64,000 nt of DNA from Aphanomyces cochlioides. Its lineage: Eukaryota > Oomycota > Saprolegniomycetes > Saprolegniales > Verrucalvaceae. The translations under genes were made by a program, and so were the position numbers. Location: contig JAHQRK010000017.1 of NCBI GenBank assembly GCA_019828595.1, forward strand, positions 744,001 through 808,000, read 5' to 3'. Every line of letters starts with the position of its first letter. The stretch's first letter is position 1. Under the pieces are notes generated by a model that saw nothing but the letters and a program-made list of their open reading frames with translations, was not told where the DNA came from and did no database searches. Shown here piece after piece: positions 10,719 through 22,231 of the stretch.

Positions 10719-13700
10719 TTAGGATTGCGAGAAGCTCAACATCGAGTTCAAAATGTGGTGGACCAGAGTGTACTGCGAATCACGTGCTTCGTCGGGCACT
10801 TGGCCCAACGTTGACTTCAACTCGTGCAGGACTCCTTGGACAAATGGCGCGATCGATGCGTCTTTGGGATTCATCACCAAGAGCGATTCTCGAAGCCAAC
10901 TGATCGTGAGCTGCAAATGGTCCAAATCCAGTGCATTGCTGCCTAACTGTTGCACAAGACACAGGATAATCATTTGCGACAAGAAAGGAGGTCGTGTGCC
11001 CAAAACGGTTTGTGGATCAATCTTGGAACACGCTGCACGGACGAGCGCAACATTTTCGGCTCCAAGGGCCAGCTGAAATCCTTCTTCGTACTTGTGTTCG
11101 TCAAAGAGCTGCCAAATCGTGCGGCATTGTTGGTCAAATATCGATTCTTGGGGCGGTGCGGGTGACGCTGAGGCATTCGCTTGAGACAATTGATCCGTCA
11201 CTTGGTTCATGAGTTGAGTCAAGTGGACCAATTGTGTCTGAAAGTCGTCAAGATTTTGATTGGATTCGATCACTTTAGCTCGCGTGCCTTGCACGAAAGT
11301 GTCTTGAATCTGCTCAAACATTTTCTGCGTTGCGGCTTGAAATGATGGAATAATATGCGCTTGAAAGCACTCTCGGAATGCATCACGGACCGGTTCACGG
11401 AGATCTTCTTGCAAGATCTTCGCATCCAAGGCATCTTGCACGGCTTTTTGGAGAGGCTTCATCCAGTTGTTTTCCATTGTATGCATAACAATACGTCCCA
11501 TGGCCGGGACGACAATGCTCTGCAAATGTTTTTTGATCGACTTGTCAACGTGCGACTGCATTTGCGATGCAAAAAGCGCTTGTTGCTCTTTCATCTGGTC
11601 AAAATGATCGCGTTGCTGCATCTCAAGTCGTCGAAGCATGGCCACAACATTCGTGTCTTCGTGCATGCTCGACGCGTCCATGAAGGCGTTGTGAACCGAC
11701 GACGACGTGGGCGAGTATTGCTCTTTGGGTGGTGGCATCGGCAAGGAAGACACAGAGCGCGGTGAAATTTGATTGCTCGGTTGATGATGCAGAAGCATCG
11801 AGTCCATATCTTGCTGGTCGTCGCTGTGTCCACCGACAGATCCACCACCACCATCCGTGGCAAGCATGGAACTCAAACCCTCTTCACTTCCGTTGAAATC
11901 ATGCACCGTGATGGAAATGTCCAATTCTACAAGTAAATGAGCACAAGGTCATCAGGATAAGGCAAACAGCGCACCAGTTTCAGGCGATGCAACAGCACGA
12001 GGCGATTCAGCAGCAGATTGTTCATAATTGTCAGTGGCCGCAGCAGCGGCAGCAGCAGCGTCGCTATCGTCTTCTGTGGTCATAGCACCAACCGTTTGAA
12101 CTGGCGCCTGGTTATTTGCTAGCGGTGACCGAGGTGTGGATGTCAAGGATGGAGAAGAGCGTGGCTGAGCTGGTTGAGGTGGTGGCGGGACGTAGCACGC
12201 GAGCGATTGAACATGGTAACGCTGGATAGCTTGCGTCTGGATGCAATAGAGTTGCATGACAAGACCGCCGTTGTCATCCGTTGACCGGGGATCGGATTTA
12301 TGGAGCACCGTCATTGACAAGATTGGATATGCGAGCGAAAATTCGGTAATGTGATCCAAGACTCGACCCGATGACGAGGCCGCAATGTGCAGGACATACA
12401 AGACAGCATGGGATCGATCTGCGACAAAGACAAACTGCTTGGAAGCATCCACGACCAATTCATGCGCATGGGATGAGTTCAATCGCACAGTCTGGACCAC
12501 TTCTGGCTCAATCGAGGTGTCGCCTGGAGCATTCCACACGCTCAAAACCGTATTGCCGTCGCCGCCGATGAGTAGAGTTGGATCACCGTTGTTGTTGTCG
12601 AACAAGTGGAGACTGTTGAGCGCAAGACCATCAAGCGGATCAAATCGGCGGACGAAATCACCCTCATCACCGAGACGACCATGGCCAACACGGTACATGT
12701 GAACAAGCCCATCGTTGCCAGCTGTGAGCAGGCTATGGCCGTCTCGGGTAAACGTAACGTCATTGATCGCGGCATCGCTTTGGCGGCAAATGACACTGCT
12801 CGCGTGCAAATCAAAGGCGGAATCGTCGACAAATGACAGATCCGTGACAAAGGCAGTGTCGTCTTGCACAATCACAATCTTGTTCGAGTCGAGTGGATGC
12901 CACTTGACTCGCTGCGCACGGCATGGCAGCGTCTTGAGGATTTCACGAGTCATTGGTTTGGACGCGTAAACATCTTCCGCTAGTCGCCAGATGACAATTG
13001 TGTTATCGGTACCGGCACTCAAGAGTAAATCAGTGTGATCGTTGAAAAAGTTCAGCTCAGTCACGGCATGTTGCTCGTGTTTGCGCAGAAGGATGCGATT
13101 AACGCTCGATTGATTGATGACACGGATGAGGCCATTGCGAATCGGGTATGATATATAGTGCTCGTTCACCGAAATCAACGTGCCCAAGTCAGACGCACGC
13201 TCTGAGACATACAATGTGATCGGTGTCACTTCGAGCGATCGTGTGTCCGGGTCGAGCTTCGGCTCATAGACGGGATTCGGTCCAACGAGTCGTGTGCCAG
13301 GACGAAGCACGCCTGGCGACGACAACGAAGCCGATCGTATTGGGGCAAGCGGGGGTGGAGGGAGATTGGCAGGAGGTCCGCTTATAGGTCGCATCAGAGT
13401 CGGCACAGGCAGCGCGCTCATGTCGTGTTGTTGGGAACTATGGGTGGAAGATGACGTGGTCAATTCTGGATCAGACGGCGACGAGTAGCGAGGACCTGAT
13501 GGCGATGGCGACCGATTCGTTTGCTGCATGTTCAAGTTGGGGAACAAATGGCTCAGCGTGTGCGATGAGGGCGGCATATGAGGCGGCGGTGGAGGATGCA
13601 TCAATGACGGATTTGGGGGCATGTGATGGTGCATTGCGTACATGGGGTGCTGCGGTGGAGCCGGTGGATATGGCAACGATCCAGGGTGAGGATAATTTTG

Positions 13701-13889
13701 CATGCCTGGTGGCGCATTGGAGCCCGTCGAAGAGCCCACGGATGGCGTTGGACTTGGTGCACGGCGGGAGTTGTCCATGTTTTTCTCCTTTCCTTGATCT
13801 TCTTTGTGGCCACCCCTCGAACGGTCCGGTCCAAAGTCCGGTTCAGTTGGTCCTTCGGTCCGGTTCTTCCACTTCTGGGACCGGTTCAT
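10719..13889 (-). CDS. EDC4: Enhancer of mRNA decapping 4 (EDC4/Ge-1/VARICOSE)
   Basis: A scaffold for the DCP1-DCP2 decapping complex in cytoplasmic P-bodies. Exons are 11975-13889 and 10719-11926, giving 1,040 residues if ATG 13889 is used. ATG 13778 (MDNSRRAPSPTPSVG) is an equally plausible start. Residues about 40-210 are Pro/Ser/His-rich and disordered. A WD40-like propeller follows (HAVTELNFFNDHTDLLLSAG, NTIVIWRL, RVKWHPLDSNKIVI, DGHSLLTAGNDGLVHMYRVG). A low-complexity linker rich in Ala leads to a long helical region (MLRRLEMQQRDHFDQMKEQ). The EDC4 C-terminal alpha-solenoid comes last (FDEHKYEEGFQLALGAENV...LLVMNPKDASIAPFVQG). The order matches animal and plant EDC4. Confidence 0.85.
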
Positions 13890-14303
13890 GTGGTGTAAGC
13901 AAGGCTTTGGATGCGGAAAGTTGTATGCAGCCTTTACCGATGTCAACGACATCGACCCAGTACATTGTACATTGTACATTTCATGAATCTCCTGAATTAC
14001 TATCACTTCGACAATGTATGCGATCACCTTGTGTGTGTAACACACTTATCTCGCCTCGTTTGTCGGGTGTTCACGTACTCATGGAGTAACCATAGCACAT
14101 AGGGTCTCACGACAGTATTGTCTAGTTGTATAAGCTTGTGATTGGCTTGAAGTAGAGAAAACTCAAGTCAATTTGATGTGAAGGTAGTTAGTTGTTAATG
14201 CGAATGCGGGGAAATGTACGATAAACGTACACTGCAACGTACATTATGTCGAACGTTAAGATCGATGAATCAAATGCCAGGAATCGCAAAGTAGTGGCCA
14301 AGC
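13890..14303. promoter_or_regulatory. Divergent promoter region, EDC4 and mannosyltransferase
   Basis: No supported gene lies here. The region holds a short tandem repeat (GTACATT units near 13967-13980), a scattered inverted GTACGTT/AACGTAC theme (about 14215-14245) and a CCAAT-type box (GATTGGC near 14141). Direct evidence of promoter function is absent. Confidence 0.3.
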
Positions 14304-16286
14304 ATGAGTACTAGAGGGCTGAATCCATTATCAAATCGACCTGGAGCGACGCATAACGCTCCGCCTTCAGCACGTATGAATGCCATCAAGAGATACACTG
14401 CACCGTGGCACTTTATTAGCGTCGGATTGTCGCTTTTTATCCTGTGCGCCGTGGGGTTGTACCACCAAGCGCAATACATTGAGATCACACAAGCGCCAAA
14501 CTTACGCATTGAGCAAGCGCCAGCGAAACACATAGAACTCTTTCCACCTGGCAATCCTTTTGCATCGTATCAATGCATCAAGTGGCGCCAAACAGGCGGG
14601 TGCTCGCCAGACGGCGAACGAGAACCTGCCAACGACAGAGCTTGTGACGATCCGATTGCAGGCGGCTTGTCAGGTTATTGCGAATTCCACGATCCAGTGA
14701 AGAACGAAACTGTGCACTTTCTCCAAATGACCTGTGGCACAGTCCGCGGCGATATTCATTTCTCGTGCAACATGGCAATGGACATACTCATGTTCAATCG
14801 ACACTCGACCGTCTACCGACATCCATGGAAAGTAAGAGCTTGCATTTTCTAGTGTATTTGATGATTTTGATTTTCTGCATAGATGCACGGGGATCCTCAA
14901 ACTCGGGAATATTTGAAGCACGAAGAATTTACTCCCACGACAGTGAAACGCAACCCATATCCTCCAGCGAAACGAGTTTGGTACGACCAAGGCAAGGAGG
15001 ACACAAAACCATCTCGCGGCATCGTCATGGTCGCGTACGACAAAGCACTGGTTCCTCTATACGCCACTGTGCGTTACCTTCGTCACGATCTCGACTCGGC
15101 GCTCCCGATCGAGATTTGGTATCGATCGGACGAATTGAACGCGACAAATCCCGTGCTTCAATCGCTCTTAGCATTGCCCGGCGTCACTCTTCGCGAAATT
15201 CTCGACCCGCTAGCCACGTCATTCTATGTCAAGCCGTACGTGATTTTCTTTTCACATTTTCAAAATGTCCTCTTCCTGGATGCGGACAATTTACCGCTAC
15301 GAGATCCCGATTTTCTCTTTGACACGACGGAATTCCAAACAAATGGTGCGCTCTTTTGGTACGCCTGGACTGCGTCCATGCTTTACTTAGATCCTTTCCT
15401 CATTAGGCCTGATTTTTGGCATCCAGGGCACACGATTTTCAATGTGCACAGCGACAGTCTCGTGTGGCCAATGCTCAATATGTCGTTTGTCGATATGTTT
15501 GAACAAGAGAGCGGCCAGCTCGTGATCGACCGAGCGAGATGCGAACGAGCGCTGCATATGCTCATGTTTTACGCCTTCCACCGAATCCGACCGCAAGAAC
15601 CGAAACGTATTCACATTCCAGCTGGGTTTACAGTGCCTGAAAATGCTGCCAAGCTTCCAGACAAGCCCAATTTGATTGCGGCATTAAATCTTGTTTGGGG
15701 TGACAAAGATTTGTTTCGCCTCGCGTGGCTCAAGACTGGCACGCCCTTTTACATGATGGAACATCCTCCGGGTGCCCTTGGCTTCTTTGGCAAACCTCCC
15801 GCGTTTGACATCTTCGGCAAGGCACTGGACCATGACGACGAGTCTAAACCCGATCGATTTTGCGGTCAATCGATGGTTCAGTACGACAAAAAAAAGAGAC
15901 CGCTCTTCCTCCATCGAAACACGATCAAGCTAGGCGTCTCGCCGATGTCACGACAGAGACAATGGTTTGAGTATCAAGAGTTTCGTGATGGCCACGAAAA
16001 GAAAGACTACGTGATTGAAGCATGGGGCGAGCGGTCGAGCTGCTTTGGTGTCAAGTTCGGCTCGACCGATTCATTTTCGATGGCAGGCACAAAAGGCACC
16101 AATTTCGAACATGCGGAAACTCAATTGCTCAAGTATGCCGACGAAGCAGCCGCAATGCTCCCACAGGAAACAACACCAGCTCCAACCACAGCACCGCCGC
16201 CAGTCTCGGCTGTACCGCCAGTCTCAGCTCCACTTGGTGCTTTACCAGTGCCTCCAAGAACAACGTTTGGTCGTGGTTTCAGGTGA
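14304..16286 (+). CDS. MNN1/MNN2-type alpha-mannosyltransferase, type II membrane protein
   Basis: Likely a Golgi glycosyltransferase adding mannose to glycoprotein or wall glycans (Mannosyl_trans3-like, GT71). Exons 14304-14831 and 14883-16286 encode 643 residues. A short cytoplasmic tail precedes a signal anchor (FISVGLSLFILCAVGLYHQ, residues about 38-56) and a Cys-rich stem (CSPDGEREPANDRACDD...LSGYCEF). The catalytic domain begins GIVMVAYDKALVPLYATVRY. It contains the nucleotide-sugar DxD motif in VLFLDADNLPLRDPDFLF (about residues 305-322) and the acceptor-side block FWHPGHTIFNVHSDSLVWP. The last 50 residues are a Pro/Thr/Ala-rich extension. Donor sugar and linkage cannot be told from sequence. 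Confidence 0.85.
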
Positions 16287-17175
16287 CCCTTGCAAACTAT
16301 TTCACCTACTCGATATACGCCGTCATATTTATCCCCATGGAAACTTCCTTCAAATTGGTGTCGAGATCACAATCTCAGAAGTGTAGGTTGGATAAAGCAA
16401 ATAATAACATCAGACTTGGATTGAAAGTTTCTACTTGAGTTTTGAAATTCTCCTCCATGGGGAGTGTGACAACTACGTACCAGAGCATCGTGCTTAACTA
16501 TCTTTCTTTTCATCAAATGAAGCCGCATTCGACCAAGGCGGTCTCGTCCATGACACTGAGGACATGTGAATTACCTACTGCAAATGATGTGCAAGAACAG
16601 TGTTGGCAAAATTCCGTAGCCTCTGTAGTCGCGTCCTGGTCAAGTTTGAGATCCTTGACATGCTAGTGTTGTCGACGTGAGGGAGTCACATTTTTGTATC
16701 TTCCTAAAGACTACTACGTAGTAATTCTCGACTTTGTTGCGATCAAAGAGATCTTGGATGGCTGATTTTATGGTAATTTTCAACATCTTTACGAGTTGGA
16801 TTGGAAATCGTCGGCAATCAATTGAATGGGTTTGTAGCCACAGTGATGAGCTCGGTCGAATATAGAAGCACCACCACGATCCAAAAGCCATCACGCCAAG
16901 GAGTTTCAATTTATTGAGCCACACGCGGAATGGTAGGGACCAAGAGAGGGCATGTCATTTCTCCACCGAAATGATTCGCACGATTGATCCTGTAGCCATA
17001 TTGGAGGCCATATTTGACGGCCATTGCGAGCCATCTTTTCAAATGGACGACGTCACGATCGATTCGAGAATATGAATGTGCAGTCATTCTGTCTCTGAAT
17101 CCAAGGTGCTAGAAGTTGTAGCATTGAATGCTGTAATTCGAGATGACGTCCAGTTGATGTAAATCGCCGAACCCA
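16287..17175. other. No supported gene
   Basis: Short open frames occur on both strands. One minus-strand frame at 16640-16924 has a coding-like end (DLFDRNKVENYYVVVFRKIQ) but no start, splice context or family. It adjoins a decayed repeat and may belong to it. Confidence 0.4.
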
Positions 17176-17640
17176 GTGCGACTCCCATGTTGGCCACGTC
17201 TACGTTGCTTGACAATCGTCGCCGTAGAGATTTGCCGCTACTCCACGCGAAGATCCTAGTGGGTCCAATTCATGCCATTTTGTTCAACGACACGATTGTG
17301 TACATCGTGCACATTGCGGCAGACAAGTCGACGAAGTGGAGAATCACCGCGACGGTGGGCGAAGTAAGAAAACTACGCGATTGCATGCAGTGTGAAGTGG
17401 AAGACGGCGATGCATTGCTTGCTTTTTGAGATCAACTCTGTGCACGGCATGCAGGCGTTCTTGAGCGCCATCACAGCTAGTCCATTCTGGTCCTCCACGC
17501 CGTCGCTACGTAAATTCTGCCAAATGTATTGATGCATACTCTTGTAAGAACTCCTAATGAAGGAATGAACTATCTCTTTATTAGAATCCTTGCCAATGAT
17601 GGAGAGATTACGCACGAGAGTTGCTCTTGGAGAGAGTGCC
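17176..17640 (+). repeat. Decayed dispersed repeat, copy C
   Basis: Matches the two copies at about 55.7-56.4 kb and 58.9-59.3 kb (for example HAKILVGPIHAILF and VHIAADK are shared). It keeps the frame through the junction that copies A and B break (KLRDCMQCEVEDGDALLAF) but then has a stop where the others read on. The 3' end, CCAAATGTATTGATGCATAC then TCTTGTAAGAACTC, is an unoccupied version of the site where copy B carries a transposon. No intact protein; origin unknown. Confidence 0.6.
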
Positions 17641-17820
17641 TGCAACCATCTACTGTGTTCTCTTCATCAAAACATGGTCTTGATCGTGTTTGATTAAAGA
17701 TTATGGGTCTAAAACGACACACATGCCTTTGGATACAACACGGTTTATCGTGGAACTCACTCGTCGTGCTTGAAACAGATCAATCAATCGTTCCTTCAGC
17801 GTCACTCGAGGAACTGTCGC

Positions 17821-18543
17821 TTAAAAATCTTGAACGTTCACCAAAACACGATCTGCTACAGGGTGAGCACGAGCTTGAGCTACTGTTGCAGTCGCTCTCG
17901 GAAATATCGATGTCTCTGTATCATGGAAACATGAGCACTTAATTGCACTTACTTGGAGGGCATTCTTCAAGTCCTCACATAGATCGACTGGCGACACCTC
18001 CGAGAGCATTCGACGTGGCAATGCTGAATCAAATCCTGAGCGTCTTTTGCGACACATTCCAAGAGCAAGTCGCCCATCGCGTCTTCTTCTACAAGTCAGC
18101 GCGACTGCTCCAGCGAGGTCTCGTCAAGCTCAACTGAGGGTGAGCGAAGAGACGTCCTGTTGTTTGTATCATTTGACATAGACATTGGCACTCCAGTGGA
18201 GGCGATCTCGTGGATCAGCAAGTTGAAATGGACCGCCGTGTCTTGGATTGGGTCGTTGGCCTTGACACGGAAATCAACGAACTCGTGGAAGGGAGTGACT
18301 TGTGCAATCCCAAAGTTCAGCTCAGCCAAGTCGTTCTGCCGAAGCAGTGGATGGCGCGATGAAGTCCAAGCGCGGGGTATGATCGCTGAGATCCCATTGA
18401 ACCTTCTCGATTTGAAACTTTTTTGCACTGTCTCGACCAATGAAAATCCCTTGCTGTGTGCCAGTCATAAATTGGTTCAACATCAAAAATGCTCCGGTTG
18501 ATGCACCGCCGCCAGACGGCTCGGCCTTTCTTATCTGGAACAT
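17821..18543 (-). pseudogene. Unrecognised, probably broken gene opposite the PUS start
   Basis: From ATG 18543 (or 18483) the frame reads MFQIRKAEPSGGGASTG, LNQFMTGTQQGIFIGRD and HTPRLDFIAPSTASAERLG. It then needs a one-base shift to continue as AELNFGIAQVTPFHEFVDF and FNLLIHEIASTGVPMSMS. A plausible 47-bp intron leads to EDAMGDLLLECVAKDAQDL; a further shift gives SEVSPVDLCEDLKNALQ. The peptides look coding, but two phase breaks suggest decay or unseen introns. No family recognised. It overlaps the pseudouridine synthase start by 55 bp unless ATG 18483 is used. Confidence 0.3.
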
Positions 18544-20290
18544 GGAGCAATGCGTTTTCGACGCTCAATGAATTCAAGGAAGACAAGAAAAGAAAGGTCA
18601 AGGTCGGTCTCGTTATGGGATACACAGGCACGGGATATCACGGGGTTCAAATTCAAGAGAAGAATGACGTCCCAACAATTGAGCATGAAGTCCGCTCTGC
18701 TTTGTTCAAAGTTGGATGTATCCTCGAGTCGAATTATGGGGATATGTCAAAAATAGGCTGGTCTCGAAGCAGTCGAACGGACAAGGGAGTCCACGCGACG
18801 TCGATTGTGGTACGTTTGACTCACTCTGAACTGATGTGAGAGGAATTGACTCAGGTGTCGGCAAAATTGCTTGTCCATGAAGAACGAATTGATAAAAAGA
18901 CTGGGCGAATTGCGCAACTCGTAGAAGATATCAATGTTCATTTACCAGAGAACATCCGTGTTTTCACAGCTACGAAAGTTCATCAATCGTTCCGTGCTCG
19001 GGAAGAATGCATCATGCGTGAATACGAGTACTTCTTGCCCGTCTCATTCATTGAGCAAGTGTGCAAGCCTGTTTCTGTTGACAAAGCCATTGAATCTGTT
19101 CTCGAAACCCTTCCTCGATTCGAAGGCATCTACGATTTTCACAACTTCACAAAGCAACGACGATATTTCTACAAACGCCAGGCCCAGAAATATCGAAATC
19201 GATCGCGGCGAGAAGAAGATTCCTCGGAGATTATCGACAGTCGTGACGAAGAAGATGAGGAAGATGAAGTCGATGATGATGAAGAAGATAATCTCGCAGA
19301 TATTTCGTTGGCAGAAAGTGGAGAGCGCAAGATATTGACTCGTCATCGACGAACAATATATACCTGCCGAGGAACTTTGCTACCAGATGTGCACGGAGAG
19401 CCATTTATTTGTATCCGCCTTCGAGGCGCTTCCTTTCTCCTGAATCAAATCCGACTCATGGTTGGTGCGGTTCTTGGCGTGGCATCAGGAGCTTTACCTC
19501 TTGATATCTTTGACGCAGCTCTAAGTAATTCTCTCGTCTGAGCGACGAGACACTCATCCACCTATTTTTCTCGTAGAAACGAATCAAATTGTGCGACTTC
19601 CCACCGCTCCTGCTGAGGGATTAGTCTTGTCAACATGTGCCTTTGGCTCGAAGCAGCATTTAATTTCTTTCGTCAAGGATCACAACACGCCTCAAAATTT
19701 GTACTTTGGCAGCAACAGGCCAAATTTTGCACCACATCGAGTGCTTGTCCATCCACAGGAATTACGGCAAATTCTCCGCTTCCGAGACGAGGTACTCAAG
19801 TCGTTTATTCTTGAATCGCTAAAAATCGCACAGGTTATTATTAAAGAAATCGTTCGATCGTGGGGAAACAGCGACAACGTTGCAAAATGGCCCGCGGGGT
19901 TTGAATCGTGGAAGGAATCATTGAGTGAGATGGATATTCCAACGATCACCAATGCATTGGATAAATACTTGATCAACGAAGAAGAAAAACTGACTGCTAG
20001 CATGCAAGTCGTCAAGCAAGCTCGATTAAATGAAGACAGTTTGAAACTCTTGCCACGAGCATTCTCAACTGCTGTTTGCATTCGTTTTGACCTGACGCCT
20101 GGGGTTTACGTCACGGATATCATCGCTGGTCTAAAATATGTAAGTTTTACATATTCATGGAGGCTCAATATTTCTGTAGTGCATCTTGTTGGGCAAATTA
20201 TCCGTCACTGCAACTCAAGAAGATATCATGAAGTACATGGAACGAACAGGACTAGACGAGCTGGCCAAACTTGGTCGACGTGGCTATTAA
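18489..20290 (+). CDS. tRNA pseudouridine synthase, TruA/PUS1 family
   Basis: Isomerises uridines to pseudouridine in tRNA and other RNAs. ATG 18489 is followed by a short leader and then KVGLVMGYTGTGYHGVQIQ. The catalytic block WSRSSRTDKGVHATSIVV has the nucleophilic Asp in RTDKG at about residue 97. Later blocks are ENIRVFTATKVHQSFRARE, EYEYFLP, FEGIYDFHNFTKQ, an Asp/Glu-rich insert of about 35 residues, FICIRLRGASFLLNQIRLMV and VGAVLGVASGALPLDIF. A long C-terminal extension ends IMKYMERTGLDELAKLGRRG at TAA 20288-20290. At least three GT-AG introns (about 18810, 19540 and 20140) are needed. The acidic insert is typical of eukaryotic PUS1 proteins. Confidence 0.93.
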
Positions 20291-20339
20291 GCGTCGAGCA
20301 TGAAAATGAAAGTTCCAGGTCAAAAATACTTCAGTCATT

Positions 20340-22112
20340 TTACATAGGAAGATCAGCGGGTTTGTCCTCACGTCTGCGCTTGGAAGTTGCAGAAGTGTTT
20401 TCGCTCGGTCGTTTCCTTTCTCTAGTCTTGTCGATGTCGTGGCTCGTCTTTTCAGCTGCGTTGGCCTTCGAACTCGTTGGTGGTTTGGACAAAGTACGCT
20501 GTTTTCTACTTTCTCTAGCGTCACCTTCAGCTTTGAGAGGCGGGCGTTTTCTTTTTTCTTTAGGATCCCCTTCAGTTTTGACGGCCGAATTATTGACAGA
20601 CTCGCCTTCTGGTTTGGCCAGTGGAGTTATTTTTCGAGGTATTCTATCTTCCGCTTTGACCAAAGGGGCGGCAGATTTGACTCGAGGGACGACTTTGGCA
20701 CTACAAACAAATTGTGCATTTTTCCGTCCAGAGTGAATTGGTTGTACCTTGGTTTTGCCCGCTTGAGGCTTTCCAAATTGCTCAAGTAATCCTTGGCATC
20801 GTCGTTGAGAACTTTCTTGATTCCTTTCTCTGCAGCACTCAACACGGCACGGGCGCCTTCTTTACGAAGTTTGCGCGCCGACATTTCATGACAATGTGTA
20901 TCAGTAAGAGGAGGCAGCCACGAATTAGACCTGCAAACCAAGGAAATTAACTGAATCGCCCATGGAATAGGTGATCTTACTTGGAGGTGTCGCCAATATG
21001 CGGGTGGGACTTGAAATAATCGCTGTTCAGGGCTTGTGTGGCTGTGAAACGACGTCTCGGGTCGATTTGAAGCAGACGATCGAGCAGTTCGACAAAGCCT
21101 TTGGGTAAACTCACGTTCTTCTCTGTGGCTTTGCGTATCATCGTGCCCTTGAGCACATTGCCGCGCTTCTCATTTTGAATAAACTTTTCAAAATTCGGCA
21201 AGTGCGAAACGCCGTTCACTTCGTCAAATGTCGTGCCGCACATTTCTACTATTTTCATCATTTGATCTGTGTCAGTCTTTGCTGCGAAGATTGGTCTGCC
21301 CACGAAAAGCTCGGCCATCACACAACTAAAGGTAATATACACGGTTGAGATGGAATTTCAATGGCATACCAACCCCACACTCCACATGTCGACGCTCGCA
21401 TCATAATCCGATGCACCTAGTAGTAGCTCTGGGGCACGATACCAGAGCGTCACAACCTAGCAACACATTTTTGCTCGACGCTTCTGTGTGAATATACCTT
21501 GTTTGTCAGCTTGGAATTCGTTCGCAGAGTTCTGGCAAGGCCATAATCGGCGAGCTTGACCACATAGTCTGGTGTGAGCAAAATATTGGATGTCTTGATA
21601 TCTCGATGAACAACATCTCGATTGTGCATGTATTCGAGCGCTTCAAGCAACTGCTTCATGATGTATTTGATCGCAATATCGGGAAATGTATGATTGCTTT
21701 GAAGGAGACCGGTCAAATCATGTGAAACGAATTCGAGCACCAAGTATATGCTGCCATTCGAGTAATCACTGCGCGTATCTTTCCCCGGGACGGGGTTCGC
21801 ATTTTCGTCTTCATCATCACTTTCATCTTCTTTTTGTTTGCTCACGACTATTTCTTTCAATCCAACGAGATTCGGATGGCGTAGCGATTTGAGCGCGACG
21901 ATTTCTCTCAATGTTGTGACTGGCACGCCTTCCGCTTCGTTCAGCGTCTTGATCTTTTTCAAAGCCACCGTTTCACCAGTCAAACGATCTTTCATCTCAT
22001 ATACACGGCCATACGTCCCAGCACCGATACATTTCACCTTCGTATACTTCTCTGACCCAGCAGTGCCATAATGCATGCGGTTCATCATCGACGGAAATCT
22101 TGCTTTTTGCAT
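20340..22112 (-). CDS. Cyclin-dependent kinase, CDK9/CDK12 type
   Basis: Probably a transcriptional CDK phosphorylating RNA polymerase II or elongation factors (inference from similarity). ATG 22112; exon 1 is 21498-22112, then short introns. The glycine loop is [13 protein letters not shown] and the catalytic lysine is in VALKKIK. The cyclin-binding helix reads PVTTLREI in place of [18 protein letters not shown] is the catalytic loop. The usual DFG is DYG (KLADYGLAR), an unusual substitution. The T-loop [18 protein letters not shown] matches CDK9/12 style. An acidic insert of about 25 residues sits between strands 3 and 4 ([14 protein letters not shown]). The tail after the kinase domain is rich in Lys, Arg, Ser and Pro and looks like a nuclear disordered region. 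It is divergent from the coiled-coil gene at 22232. Confidence 0.93.
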
Positions 22113-22129
22113 GGCTTATTTGAAAATTA

Positions 22130-22192
22130 TTGTCCGGATAAAACAATCTTATCCGGACATACCATTCTGATATGACAGAATTATCCGGATAG
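22130..22192. promoter_or_regulatory. Three TTATCCGGATAA-type sites in CDK/coiled-coil promoter
   Basis: TTGTCCGGATAA at 22130-22141, TTATCCGGACAT at 22149-22160 and TTATCCGGATAG at 22181-22192, all within the 119 bp between divergent ATGs at 22112 and 22232. They are spaced roughly 20-30 bp apart, as expected of a multi-site promoter. Confidence 0.6.
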
Positions 22193-22231
22193 TTGCGTCG
22201 ACATTTTTTGAATTTGAGCAAGTCAAGGAAG

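Noticed and set aside
13451..14089. 212-codon plus-strand frame opposite the EDC4 N-terminus
   Set aside because: It arises from the Pro/Ser/His-rich, GC-skewed coding sequence on the other strand; no family match.
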